A stretch of DNA of 64,000 nt from Rehmannia glutinosa (GCA_016081115.2 CM071931.1:17150317-17214316), one strand, 5' to 3'; positions 1-11,215 are shown, counted from the stretch's first letter. Made by a program: numbers and translations. The notes: generated by a model from the letters alone, not told the origin.

Positions 1-212
1 GACTCTTCTGGTATGAGATTCAGTTAATAACGTGAAAAATAAATTACCCTAGCTTTAGAAAGTAAAAAACTGAAGAAGGTGGGTAGAAATGTGAAGAGGT
101 AAGAGCAGGTATGGTATTTTTGTCATGGGCTAGACCAAGTGGGGTATTTTTATCGTGGTATGTATTTTTGTCTTTTTTTAAAAATTAAGGGTTTTTTGTG
201 TAATTTTCCCTA

Positions 213-330
213 CAAATGTAATTCATTTGGATGACTTATTACGAATTACGATACATATTTGATTTTATATGTTCAAAACATTGCGAATCATCTAACTGCA
301 TTTAGGGAGAGATAGAGTTGAGTTCTAACA
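213..330. repeat. Dispersed repeat, copy 1 (pair with 5430-5548)
   Basis: This stretch closely matches positions 5430-5548 in the same orientation. Shared landmarks are the phrase TACATATTTGATTTTATAT, the phrase CATCTAACTGCAT and the terminal block GAGAGATAGAGTTGAGTTCT. The second copy sits just upstream of the MULE transposase relic, so the pair may be ends of a MULE-derived element, but I see no clear terminal inverted repeats or target-site duplication. Family unknown. Confidence 0.7.
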
Positions 331-488
331 ACCATAATTAGATCCCAGGTAATTAAAAATTTGAAATTCAACATTAGGTGAAAATTCTTAAACCGTGAGC
401 GCGGTTGAGATGGGCTCTAACTACCTTAGGTCCCGGGTAAGCAAGTGAAATTCAACCTTGGGTGAAAATAATTAAACCCTGAAGGTAG
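324..488. repeat. Imperfect tandem duplication, unit about 85 bp
   Basis: Two neighbouring blocks share the order TCTAAC...AGGTCCC/GATCCCAGGTAA...GAAATTCAAC...GGTGAAAAT...TTAAACC. The first spans about 324-400 and the second about 415-485. No coding potential is visible. It directly follows the dispersed repeat at 213-330. Confidence 0.55.
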
Positions 489-779
489 TGGTGGGTTTCT
501 TATGAGACCATCTTACGGATCTAAAACCCATGAGGATAAACTACGCGCGCTTCAAGTCGGTCAATATATGTTGTCTCCCTTTAACCTGGTGGACCCCAAA
601 CCATAGCTTATATGCACAAATTCAACCCCAAATTTGTATATGTTACTCTTCTCTCTTTAATTTTTTGGTATGTGCAAATAATGGCCGGAAAAAAAAAGAA
701 AATGAAAGTATAAAGAAGTAGATGGATGCTGGCCATATCTATAAAGGGAAATGGACTAGTAATATTTTTTTGGGGAAAT

Positions 780-1180
780 AACTAATACTTTTAAGAGTAA
801 ATAATGATACTTTTCGAAGGAAAAAAATAATACTTTTTAGAATAACTACTACTATGAGTTTTACTACTTTTATAATATATACTTTTTAGAGAAAAATGAT
901 ACTTATTTAATAAAATGTGATACTGTTAAGCAAGATTGTATGTAACTTTTCAAGTAATTATATCAATTTTGTTACTTTGAAAATAAATAATTTTTAGGAT
1001 AAAAAAGTGATATACTTTTTAAGATCACGCACATAAAATTATAATATTTCGATTCGACATATAATACTTTTAAGTTTAACATATAAAATTTTCCGCTCAA
1101 TTTGTAATACTTCTCAGTTCGATGTATAATACTTTTTACTTAAACATGTAATACTTCAACCAATGTAATACATTATTTCC
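780..1180. repeat. Low-complexity AT-rich region built on TAATACTTTT-like words
   Basis: The words ATACTTTT, GTAATACTT and GATACTTTT recur irregularly about a dozen times over 400 bp, with no fixed period. No gene, RNA or transposon end can be recognised here. The flanking stretches 490-780 and 1180-1910 are also AT-rich, and the short ORFs in them look like chance. Confidence 0.5.
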
Positions 1181-2589
1181 AAATTGTAAAAAAACAAAAA
1201 TTATTGTCTTTTTATATAAATATGGCCTCATTATCCCCTTTTTTTCTCGAATCATCATTATTATTGTGGTTTTTTTTATTTTTATAGCACAAATCCCCTA
1301 AAGCCTCGAAGTAATCTCGTCATGGGCTTGTCGTTGGTACTAATTTCAAGGTCGGTGGTAGCGGTGGGTGGAAAAGCAACGAAATGCTATGACTCTTTCT
1401 TTTCTCATTATTTCTTCTGTTTTTCGTTGGTTATGTTCTTTCTCTCTTATATTCAGATTTATATGATAATTTCCTCACAATATCCAAAATACCAGCTTAT
1501 TGAGATGGATTTGAATATGGGGCTCCATAAAACGGATTTTGACCCGTGAGACTATTTCATATAAGTTTTTGCCAAGGAACTAAATGTTGAGCTTTTCTTA
1601 GTATGTATTATTTCAATGTACATTTGTCTGATCAAAAAAACCATATACATTGTCCATAATGATTTTAATGACTATCGAAAAGCATTTTACGGGAAAATAT
1701 ACAAAATGTTTAATTTTTTTAACAAATCAAAGTTTAATAATAGCTTATCAGAAAAATGTATAACACCTCAAACTTGGAGGTCATCAATGTTAATTGTGGC
1801 ATTGAGCAATATTCTTGAAGTTTGCGAGGATTTATATAAGTATTTTTACAGTTTATTTGCAGTACTGCACAACAAATAATATATATTAATAGATGCTATT
1901 TTTTTATATAATACCGCCTGTGCCTGGGGGTTGACATATATATACCCTTACCTGTTTATTAACTCCAAAAATTAAGTACATATTAATGGGAGGGGGACTA
2001 GGTCTAACCTCCAATTTCAACAAAACATTGAACAAACTTTACACAAAATATAAGTTAACTATATATATATATATATATTCTAATCTAGAATACCTATGAA
2101 TAAAGTAAACTATTTCCAGACTGAAGTAGATTACGTAACCTAAGGGTGGAAATTCCATGTTCAAAAATATATTCTCCTGAACATCCAAATTATCATAATA
2201 GCTCCTTGCATCATCCTCGGTAACTTTATTATTCCTTGTTTTGTAGCTTTTTTGATGATTATGGATTCGACAAAGAACTAAAGCATCTAACATCTGCAAT
2301 AATATATAAATATACAATAAAGTCATGGTCAATTGTATATAAAAATACAATAATTAGATACATATATATAAACTTGTACACGCACATTGATATTATTTTG
2401 TGTAGTCTGATCATAAGTGGTTGAGGGAGTCCGTAGCGTATACTCGTACATAATCCAATTGGTTTTCTTATCTTTAGAGTATTTATCCTCTTAATAATAA
2501 AGTAGTGTATTGCAATATCCAACTTCCTTTCTATTGTGTGTGATGAGTTTATCACCTGTAGTGTATTGAAGGATCAAAAAGAGGAAGTT

Positions 2590-2790
2590 TTCAGTTATGT
2601 GATTGAAGGTGCAAAAAAGAAAAAAAGGAATTTTAAACTGGAAAACTACATTTCTTAGCTTGACAGGTAAAGAGGTGTTGATTAAATCAGTACTTAGTGC
2701 TCTCCCCAATTACATTTTGTCATGTTATAAGTTGCCTAAGGGAATCTGTGACCCTCTTTGTAAAATCATGGCTGATTTTTGGTGAGGTGC
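2590..2790 (+). mobile_element. LINE (L1-type) reverse-transcriptase fragment
   Basis: The plus frame reads WKTTFLSLTGKEVLIKSVLS followed by ALPNYILSCYKLPKGICD. This is the segment just after the RT domain of plant L1-like LINEs, where W-x(6)-S-x-x-G-K-E-x-L-I-K-S-V is typical. Only about 60 codons survive. The fragment sits exactly where the first half of NAC exon 2 and the adjoining intron should be, so it marks an insertion with deletion. No poly-A tail or target duplication is clear. Confidence 0.75.
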
Positions 2791-2794
2791 AAAT

Positions 2795-2940
2795 GAGTAG
2801 GGTAATCAAATATATTTTATTCGTATTAGCTTCATTTATAGAATATTCTTATTTAAAATCCTTTAATATTCAAATACAAAACTGATTATTATTCATATTT
2901 GAAATATATTCGAAGATATAAGAATCAATTCGAATGTTCG
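2795..2940. repeat. Intronic repeat shared with NAC copy B (58605-58740)
   Basis: This block (AATATATTTTATTCGTATT, AGAATATTCTTATT, TTTAATATTCAAATAC, TATTCATATTTGAAATATATTCG) matches 58605-58740 in the same orientation. In copy B it forms the left arm of an inverted-repeat MITE inside intron 1. Here only one arm remains, and the next base pairs are the start of a Tekay-type LTR at 2956. It shows that the MITE predates the NAC duplication. Confidence 0.7.
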
Positions 2941-2955
2941 TATTCAAAATTACTG

Positions 2956-4815
2956 TGAATCCCCGATTTTTCCGAATTATGATTGATCCTTTTGTCGTCT
3001 ATGTAATTGATCGACTATTTTACCGCGCCACTTTAACGGGTAATTATTAATAATATATATATTTGGTATTTTATTTCATTTTATTTAATTACTTATGATC
3101 CTGATCATTTATTAATTCTATTTTACATTTATGATTACTTGATTGGTCATTATTACTATTCTTGTATTTATTAGTCACCTTAGAATTTTAAGAGACTATT
3201 TATTTTAGAGACTTTTACCTTATAGAATTAAGAATTTGATTTAGTATAAGTGATTATGAGACTTATAAGTGATCAAGGAAATCACCAATTATTTTGGAGA
3301 TTGATATTTTTCAACTATTATCATCAAATTTGGGACAAAAAAAAAATATATGGAATTACCAATTTGCCCCTATAGTGGACGGCCATGATGTGATATTTTG
3401 GAGTAGAAATATCATCCAATTCTTGTACACTTACACCTTATATTAGTCATCTTGTGTATAATTATACCATTAATTCAAACATTATACACATCATCTTATA
3501 CATAAATTCTTTATTATTAAATTTCCCAACATGTTGGAGTCTTCCCAACATTCCATTCAAACCCATCTCATGCCCATACCTTTGATTTGCATTTTGTCTC
3601 CAATGCAAGAAGCAAAATTCAAGACACAAAATTAAACAAAATTTTTTCTCTCCCTCTCTCCCTAACAATCGGCCATTAGGCCAAATTTTCGTCCCATGCA
3701 CCTCATTTATTTGGGTTCCAACTTCCAATGTATATAAAGACTTTCCACAAAAAACATTGTATATAAAGAAAGCCAACTTCCATAATGTTAGCTGACCAAA
3801 TCATATAACACTGTTGGGAGACAAAAAAAATCATTTTTCATCCAACACATTTTAATATTCAAGCAAATTCTCCTCCTTCTCTCTAACCTCTCTCTAAAAA
3901 TCATTCACATCTTCAGACACCAACCCTTCACATCTTCAAACCTTCAAACATAAGTTCTTCATATCTTCAAGTACCACTTCTTCACATCTTCAAATATTCA
4001 AACACAAGTTCTTCACATCTTCAAGCCTACCTTCATATCTTCAAGAACATCTTCTTCCTAACATCAAACACACTTTCTTTCTTCAAACATCTAAACCAAA
4101 ACAAACAATCTTTCTACTTAAACCCCAAAAATTCGAACACCCCATCTCAAGGTAAGAAATTTCACTCCTCAATCTAACTTAAAATCTTACTACTCATCAC
4201 CTTCTCCTTTTAATTTAAGTTCATATTTTGGATTTTGAGGTACTTAGAAGACCACTTGGAGACATGCATGCATGGTGGTGAAATTTGAAGACTTGAAGAA
4301 TAATTAGTAGAGAAAATTGGACTAAAAGGTAAGAATTGGACACTAGAACCCTTCTTTCTTCTTCTTCCTATTTTTTTCAAATTTTTACACCCCTTTTTCA
4401 TTTTTGAGAAATAGGGGCTGACCTTAGGTGATTTTGGAGTTGAACCAAAAATCCCAAATTTGAAGCTTCAACTAGTTTCAAATCACCTACTAGACAAGGT
4501 AAAGTGTAGTCTTTCCAATTTTCTTATCTCCTTCTTTTTCTCCTTAATTTTTCTCTCATTTTTCTAACTCCAAATTTTTTATATTTCTTGACTTAGGGGC
4601 TGACCTAAGTGACCTCATCCAAAGTTGTGAAATTTATCCTTTTATTTCACAATTTTCCAATTTTAAGGTGGGTGGAAAAACTCTTTCAACTTCTAGGTGC
4701 TTTTGTTAAAATGCATGTAAAATTTTGATCATGAGCCATTGAGATATATAATTTATGTAATGCATATCAATTTTATGTATCAAGTCATGAAATTTCTCAA
4801 GTGATGCTCAAAACC
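2956..4815 (+). mobile_element. Partial solo LTR of the Tekay/Del-type Gypsy family
   Basis: Starting at TGAATCC, this plus-strand stretch aligns with the reverse complement of the 4-kb LTR at 39240-43283. Shared landmarks are the TTTTACCGCG box near 3022, the 3220-3330 block, GTGTATAATTATACCA, the CTTCAAAC-rich 3900-4140 block, GGGGCTGACCT twice, and the final TTTCTCAAGTG near 4800. Homology stops near 4815, so the right half of the LTR is missing. Two TATATAAAG boxes (near 3730 and 3760) are plausible LTR promoter elements. The copy lies inside intron 1 of NAC copy A in the opposite orientation to that gene. Confidence 0.8.
3727..3768 (+). promoter_or_regulatory. Twin TATA-box motifs in the solo LTR
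   Basis: ATGTATATAAAGA and TTGTATATAAAGA occur about 30 bp apart in a position suitable for an LTR core promoter in the same direction as the LTR. The related LTR at 39240-43283 does not preserve both boxes clearly. Activity is an inference only. Confidence 0.3.
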
Positions 4816-4829
4816 GCTAGGGTACACCC

Positions 4830-5429
4830 ATTAATTTAACATCTCTACACAAGGTACATCGATCATCTCGACGAAGTACCTCAAGACAATATGGTGCCTC
4901 CTCGATCCAAAATATGACTCTTCATAAGGGTTCAATTTAAAATGAGCTAGAGTACAATTAGGGAGTGATTGATTGAGCTTTTATTTTGTCCATTTTTATT
5001 TTTATAGAGAATAGTAGTGAAAAATTATTGTTTTTGAAAAGTAAAAATAAATTATAGATGGTGATTGGATGTGGATTGAAAATATAATGATTATGATTGA
5101 TGTTACTGATCATTTCCTTTTTGAGATGGTGATTGGTTGTGAGATTGTTTGTAAGATTAATTTGTAAACCAAAAAAATCTTCTCCTTCCAATACACATAA
5201 CTACTTAAAATTGAGCAAAAATATACATTACAATCATACAAATAGTACAGTTACATCATAAGATTAATGGTAAAATGTCATCTGATAAAAACATCGAATG
5301 TTTTTTTAAGTAATAAATACTGATTGCTTGTTTAGTTTACGTGCATTATATAGTTTTCAAAAAATAAAACCCACAATAATACGTGAATGATGGAACTTAC
5401 ATAATATTTTATATGGTTTTGATTTTGCT
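4830..5429. other. Non-coding stretch between LTR fragment and MULE relic
   Basis: From about 4830 homology to the Tekay LTR is lost. 4945-5165 contains repeated GGTGATTGGNTGTG words (5055, 5125), which suggests a small MITE-like foldback, but I could not define its ends. The rest is AT-rich with no recognisable gene. Confidence 0.35.
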
Positions 5430-5548
5430 TACAAAATGTAATATGTTTGGAGGACTTATTACGATACATATTTGATTTTATATTTTAAAAACATTGGGAA
5501 TCATCTAACTGCATGGCACGGAGAGATAGAGTTGAGTTCTAAAAATCA
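5430..5548. repeat. Dispersed repeat, copy 2 (pair with 213-330)
   Basis: Same landmarks as copy 1: TTACGATACATATTTGATTT, CATCTAACTGCAT and GAGAGATAGAGTTGAGTTCT. It lies about 540 bp upstream of the MULE coding relic and could be its left terminal region. No matching inverted copy is seen on the other side of that relic. Confidence 0.7.
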
Positions 5549-6081
5549 CCAAATTCCTGCTCCAAAAATCACCGTATTGCAGGAGATCCGATCACAATAC
5601 AATTCTCCATCCCAACAAATAACAACAACACGATCTGTTTATGTTAATCTGAGAATACCTTGTTTCAATCAGTTTCACGATTTTACATATAGAAATTTAG
5701 AATTCAATATGTATTGGATGAAATTGACATTGAATTGAACCAAGAATTTTGCATGAGAATTCCAACAACCTGACAGTTTTAAGCTTAAAAATACTTATTT
5801 TGTTCGATTATTATCCAAAATTCTACAAAAATTGCTTCTCGTGAATATCTAAAAAAAAATCGTGTGAATCTCAAAAATCTAAATGCAATACATTACGTAT
5901 TTGTTTCACATATGCTTCTTAGTTGTTTCACAATTGTTTCTATTAGCAATGCTTCACCTACTACAACACATTGCTTCTTGAAATGTAGTCGGAGGAGAAA
6001 CAATAGAAATTCAAGAAATGTAGTCGCAGAAGAAACGTAGTCAGAGAAGAAACAATATAATAGAAATTCAAGAAAGTAGGC

Positions 6082-7639
6082 ATGGTGAAGAACAATTCCA
6101 AAAGGGAGATGTCTACAACACCAAGGAGGAATTAATCAAACATGTCAGTTGTTATGCGTTGAAACATCACTTCCAATATAAGGTCAAGAAGTCGTGCAAA
6201 AAGTAATACTACGTAAAGTCTTTCGATGAAAATTGCAATTGGCATTTGAAAGCCTCATAAATATCAGGGACAACAAGGTTCATAGTAAGAAAACACAAAA
6301 CAACCCACACTTGTCCACTGGTATAAGAGAATGAACGACAAAAGGCATGCCACTGCAAAAATAGTTGGGGACCTTATCAAATCAAAGTACCTAAACAACA
6401 TCAAAATAGTCTACACGCCAACATATATAATTAGAGACATGAAGGATGAGCATGGAATAAGTCTCGGCTACAAAAATGATTGGAGATCAAAAGAGAAAGC
6501 ACTGGAAATAATAAGGGAAAGGTCGGATGAGTCTTATCAGAAACTACCGGCTTACTTGTACATGTTGGAGGAAACGAATCCCCAATTGATCACTAAAATA
6601 ATAATAAAGGAGGATGACACGTTCCTCTTCTTGTTGTGTGTGGTTTTTCACAAATATCAGACAAACCATAGGTCTCAGGAAAGGGATGTGCATAGTCTCA
6701 GATAGACACGTGAGTATCGAAACAGCAATAAAGGAGGTATAGAATGTAACTATTTCATTATATGATGTTTCACTATTGTTTCATATATGTTTCTTTCATG
6801 TTTCACATATAGATTCAAATGCATTCACCATTACAAATTTCTCACAAATATATTATTTTAATGATTAGGTATATCCTGAGATATCTCATAGGTTATGCAC
6901 GTATCATCCACTCAACAATTTGAAGGCAAACTTCAAAAGGAAAAACAACGAAATCGAGATTCATTCATAGTAGCGAAAAGCATACATACGAATGAAGAGT
7001 TTGAAAAATAAATGTATGCACTTGACAGCGTAAACAACAAAATTAGACCTTATTTGTCCATCATCGACTATGAGAAATGGACACAACTCCACTATTAGAC
7101 CAAACAATACTTTGTCATGACTTCAAACATTGCAGAATCACTTAATGCAGCGAATGTAGTCGGGAGAGACCTATCCAGTAACAACGTTTCTCGAATACGT
7201 GAGACCTTTAGTTCAAGATTGGGCGTGCAGACATCAGATCGAAGCAAGATCAACATTTATAAGGATGACAAAAAGAGCTGAAGAGTATATGGGGAAAAAC
7301 TACACCATTTCCCTAAATTTAAGGGTAATTCAATGCAAACTTTCAGCACATGGTCCATTGTTTCACAAATATTTCTTATATGTTTTATTATGTTTCAGGT
7401 GAAGCGATCAAATGATTTTATCTTCAAAGTCACAGAAGCTAAGAAAACATTTGTTGTGGACCTTGAAAAAAAAGACTTGCACATGCAACAAGTTTCAAAT
7501 TGATGAAATTCCTTGCCCACATGCTTTAGCGGTACTAAAAGATTTGAATGCAAATCCGTACCAATACTGCTCGACATACTATATAAAGGAAAACAATATC
7601 ATCATCAAGAAATTAAAACAAATACCAATTAGAACTTGA
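6082..7639 (+). pseudogene. MULE (MuDR-type) transposase pseudogene with introns
   Basis: Reading through stops from about 6082 gives the MuDR N-terminal domain: FQKGDVYNTKEELIKHVSCY, then a NCNWHLKAS segment ending near a THTC motif. The transposase N-terminal half follows (ISLGYKNDWRSKEKALEIIR, then the AYLYMLEETNP segment). Next come SDRHVSIETAIKEV, YPEISHRLCTYHPLNNLKANF and TSNIAESLNA, all typical of MULE transposases. The SWIM zinc finger CTCNKFQIDEIPCPHAL ends the protein. Introns are suggested at about 6737-6867 (ending TTAG) and at 7325-7398 (GTAATT...TTTCAG), the latter restoring LRVKRSNDF in frame. Breaks include several early stops and loss of the central DDE block (truncated after the DDTFLFLL segment). 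No TIRs are seen, and the 3' end runs into NAC copy A intron sequence. Confidence 0.8.
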
Positions 7640-7967
7640 TTAATGAAAAAAATTTACATACCGACGAGACGGTCCGGGCTGAAATCATACAAGTTAACAG
7701 AATAGATCTTGTTGGGGGGTAACGGCTCATTTTTGAGCTTCTTCATCAAGTAATGAACGATAAGTTCTTCATCTGTTGGTTGAAATACGAATCCCAATGG
7801 CAACATCTTCAAGTATTCTTCATCACTCATCGTTTTCCATTGATTCTCCATTGTTGTTGAGATCGATCGAGTTACGTTTATCAAGAAAGAACGATAAGTA
7901 AGTATATATTATTACAGAGAGAATTTAGGGTTGAGAAATTTGAGTACTACTTTTTGTTCCACAGATT

Positions 7968-7982
7968 ATCTATATATATAGT
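7968..7982 (-). promoter_or_regulatory. TATA-like motif upstream of NAC copy A
   Basis: A CTATATATATAG tract lies about 120 bp upstream of the NAC copy A start codon at 7851. Copy B has a comparable TATATATA tract about 120 bp upstream of its ATG. Simple AT repeats are common here, so function is uncertain. Confidence 0.3.
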
Positions 7983-8310
7983 GGAAATTAGGAGTGCTTT
8001 TTGCGGATATTTAAAAATGCCAAGAAATGCGCGGTTATATGGCGGCTACGGCCGACAATAAAATGAATATTTATTGATCTGTTAATTAGATGTTTGAAAT
8101 GTATAAACATCCATAACCATTTTGTGCTACGTGGAGCTTAATTTAAAACCGGAGTCGGCCGGCCTGGACCGTCGAATCCGTAAAACGAGAGGATTAATAG
8201 GGTCGAATTATTTTGGCCCATTTTAATCCGACGCCCGATAGATAGGAGCTAGCCAATGCAATGGCTAACACCCTAGCTCGCCATTTAAATATATATATTT
8301 ATATATAAAA

Positions 8311-8780
8311 CACTACAAGAAAAAAGATCTATGGCAACACATATTTAGTGACCAAGGGCGGAGCCAGGACGATTTAGTAGGGTGGGCCGATACACGAAAA
8401 TGGGATGGGCCGGATAGAAAATCCAAGAAAAAACAATACAAATTATAACTAAATTCTTTTTTTTTTTTTTAAATTGTAACTAAATTTTTTTTTCTAAAAA
8501 AAAGGGCTGGGCCAGGGCCCAGGCTGGCCCAACCCTATCTACGCCCTTGTTAGTGACTCTTCTAAAAAGTGTAATTAAAACTAAGGCTATAACTATATTT
8601 TTTAGAAAGTGTATTTAAGTAAAGACACTTTCACAAATGTATGTCTCAGTTTTTTGTTTTTACTAATATGACGACGTTTTTTAAAAAAATCTGCAGTTAA
8701 ACGTCCATTTAACTCTATTTTTCTTTTCTTATTTACCTTTTCTTGCCTAATTGAAATATCGAAATTCTACATTTATATTT
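8311..8780 (+). mobile_element. CACTA-type left terminus, interrupted by a hAT MITE
   Basis: CACTACAAGAAAAAAGATC at 8311 is a canonical CACTA terminal inverted repeat. It is followed by ATGGCAACAC and other subterminal-looking sequence continuing after the hAT insertion (8558-8780). I find no matching TTCTTGTAGTG right end nearby, so this is a truncated end. Confidence 0.55.
8353..8549. mobile_element. hAT-type MITE, 197 bp, with perfect 8-bp TSD
   Basis: Terminal inverted repeats CAAGGGCGGAG and CTACGCCCTTG bound a 197-bp non-coding element rich in GGGCC words. The flanking octamers TTAGTGAC (8345-8352) and TTAGTGAC (8550-8557) are identical, the TSD length expected for hAT elements. It is inserted into the CACTA-like terminus that begins at 8311. 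It has no coding capacity, so it would need a transposase supplied in trans. Confidence 0.85.
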
Positions 8781-8782
8781 CA

Positions 8783-9202
8783 GGCTTAGTTGTAATTCTG
8801 GTCCTGTAAGTATAGAGGATTACATCATATATTTGGTTCTATAAGTATCTTATGTTGCGATTTTGGTCATATAACTCCAAATGGGTGGCATATTTGGTCC
8901 TGTAAATATTCTAAGTATCGATTTAGGTCCCGTAAATTACATTTTTGTTCAATTTTGCTTCCAAATTGGTAAGTCATATTTCAATATTTCAGGACCAAAT
9001 TTGCATAAACCTAGAATTTATGGGACAAAAACTGCACAATAATTAAAAAAAAATATGGGACCAAAATTGTTGCATAGCATACTTTGAGGATCAAAGATGC
9101 CAAATGTTTTATACTTATGGAACCAAAATTGCTACACACAATAATTATAGGACTACATACGCCACTTCCTTATATTTATAGGACCAAAATTGCAATTAAG
9201 CC
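8783..9202. mobile_element. Foldback MITE with long inverted repeats
   Basis: The left end GGCTTAGTTGTAATTCTGG is mirrored by the right end, whose reverse complement reads GGCTTAATTGCAATTTTGG. The arms continue inward with repeated TTTGGTCC/GGACCAAA words. The flanks TATATTTCA and TATATTCAT could be a slightly decayed 9-bp target duplication, as for Mutator-like MITEs. No coding capacity. Related GGTCC/GGACCAAA-rich sequence recurs at 36530-36790. Confidence 0.65.
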
Positions 9203-10586
9203 TATATTCATGATATTATCACAGTAGTGTTCATCGTGAATTCTAAAATGAACAAACGATGACTAGATTATTTTATGAAAGTATAAAATTGTTTATTTTT
9301 CAAAAAAATGTAAAAACTATTCTTAAGTTTCTGCCAAAAAAAAAAAATTCAATTATATTTCGAAACTACACATATTGTTTTGAGATTTGTTTTATAAAAT
9401 CTATTTCAGAATATTGTTATTTTGTAAGTAAGAAAATATATAAAAGAGGTCCTTGGAATTTAAATAATAATCAATTTTTTTTGATTAAACTAAACCTTGA
9501 TTTTTTTATTTTCTTAATTTATCCTATCTAGGAATTCAAAATCAAAGGCCGTAATTGTGTGAATGTTTCCCAATTTTCATTTTTGAGTGAAAAATTTTAT
9601 GTGATGGTTTGTGCAAAAATAATATTTTTTTAAAGAAAATCTCATTCATCTCCAAAATTAAACTCATTCTTTATCTTTCTCTATCACACTTTTCAATACT
9701 CATGAATTATACTATTTATTTGTCTCTTCTCTATCTATTTATTTAAAGAGTTCCGGTAATTTCTTTAATTTATCATAATTTTTTTATTATTTTTCTCTTA
9801 ATCTTGATAACAAAAAGTATAAAATGAGATCCATATTACTTATCTTTTATTCATGTTTTCATTTTTATTAAATATTTCTTGCATTATATGTTACATTATT
9901 ATTTTAGATATAGGATATGGGATTCTCGTCTTTTAACTATGGACAATGGGAAGAATGTACTGTCTAGATATTAAAAGTTACTATACAATATCGAAATATT
10001 TTACGATTTTTTTTTCATTTATATCATCATAATTGGCATCTACGATGCCTTTAATTGTAGGTTCTAAGGTTTCCTCTCTCTAATATTGCGAGATGGTGGT
10101 TGGATGAGTACAAGTTTGATGGTTTACAGGTAATATGTTACTGATTGGTAATTTTTTTGATATTGAATAAATTGGTTGATGAATTGATTGGTATTGTATG
10201 GCAAGACTATCGGATAAAGTATTTATATAATGCTTACTTTCAGCTAGCATGCTTTCTTAAACAAATTTGTCTCAACAGTCTGATGTGCATATTATGGGTC
10301 ATACGAATGTTCAATACGGAAATCCACAAGAATGTCAAGAAACTACCTATATGGGTCATAATTAAAGAGGTATTTTGAACAGTCCAATTTTACATGTTTC
10401 TTAATATGGCTGTTTTAATTTCTTAATCTCTACTCATCTCATCTTTTCTTCAGTCCGTGATGATTGTATTAGGCGAATTATTGATTGTATTATTTGAAAC
10501 CTGTGAACTTGAATTTTGGAGTGACGTTAGTTCTTGTTTGGGCTTATGCAGAGTGCACATTACATTCATTATTCTATTTTGGGATG
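9203..10586. other. AT-rich non-coding stretch
   Basis: No recognisable gene, RNA or transposon terminus is seen. Short ORFs at 9259-9531 and 10145-10378 are AT-driven, lack recognisable motifs and are probably chance. The right edge is the target site of the Tat element. Confidence 0.5.
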
Positions 10587-10591
10587 AATAC

Positions 10592-11215
10592 TGTTGACGT
10601 GCGTTTTGGTCAACAAGTAGAAATACGTAAAAGGTTTAACACGTGGAAATGAAAACGTGCGTAACGTCTCTTTATTTCTGGCTAATTATGCCTTTCTTTG
10701 TATTTTGCCGAGCCGAAATATTGGGGTCGGTCTTTTTTATCATTTTTCCTCTCTCTCTTTTTTCCTTTTCAGACTTTTTATACCCCTTTTGAGTAAGTGG
10801 GTTTACAATAGTCATCTTTGCACTAACTATTCATTAATTAATAAAATAGCTAAAAGGGCGACACATGTCCCTCTATAGTTGTGCATGTCAGTCAAATTTG
10901 CCACTTGTCGACTTCTCTTCATAATTCTCTGACATGTGGCAGTTTCTGATACCGATAAAGTACTAAGCATGGGCGTGTGATTATTTTTACGAGGTTGTCG
11001 CGCGTGTGCTTCATATTGAAATCGGGCTCGGGGCTCGGGGCTCGGCGGCCGTGTTGTGGTTGGGCTCGTAGCGATTGGGCTCGGTGGCCGGCGAGCCTAA
11101 TTCGCGCGATGTGTCGTAAATGCGTTATTGTTGACGTCACTCGCGGTCGCTTACTCGGAAATGTGTTATACTAATGGCGTGGATTAATTTCTTCGGCTAC
11201 GCTCGGGTGTCATCA
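10592..11215 (-). repeat. Left LTR of the Tat element (3' LTR in element sense)
   Basis: 624 bp, near-identical to the right LTR over most of its length. Differences concentrate in the 170 bp nearest the internal region (about 11035-11215), where many are CG versus TG/CA changes, and in one pyrimidine run near 10745-10775. Confidence 0.92.

Larger units (their letters stand above)
2039..7851 (-). pseudogene. NAC-domain transcription factor pseudogene, copy A (three exon remnants)
   Basis: NAC proteins are plant-specific DNA-binding transcription factors. Exon 1 (7851-7662) begins MENQ and carries subdomain A (LPLGFVFQPTDEELIVHYL). It ends at a GT donor (GTATGT) after the codons for SPDRLV. 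Exon 2 survives only as its 3' half (about 2572-2386) with subdomain D (KKTNWIMYEYTL), ending at GTGCGT. Exon 3 (2293-2039) follows a TTGCAG acceptor and has the subdomain E core LVLCRIH. The exon phases fit copy B at 57398-59408, which confirms that these distant pieces belong together. Breaks: an in-frame TAA at 2491-2493, loss of the 5' half of exon 2 (subdomain C), and an intron 1 swollen to about 5 kb by a LINE scrap, an LTR and a MULE relic. ATG 7851 is chosen because the sequence CTCAACAACAATGGAGAA is shared with copy B. Similarity to copy B continues downstream to about 1912. Confidence 0.85.

Noticed and set aside
2043..2078. (TA)n tract as promoter or origin signal
   Set aside because: It lies at the 3' end of NAC copy A. 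Simple AT microsatellites of this kind recur throughout the window.
10145..10378. Possible small gene MVIFLILNKLVDEL...
   Set aside because: AT-rich hydrophobic peptide without domain or conserved context. It lies in non-coding sequence next to the Tat target site.
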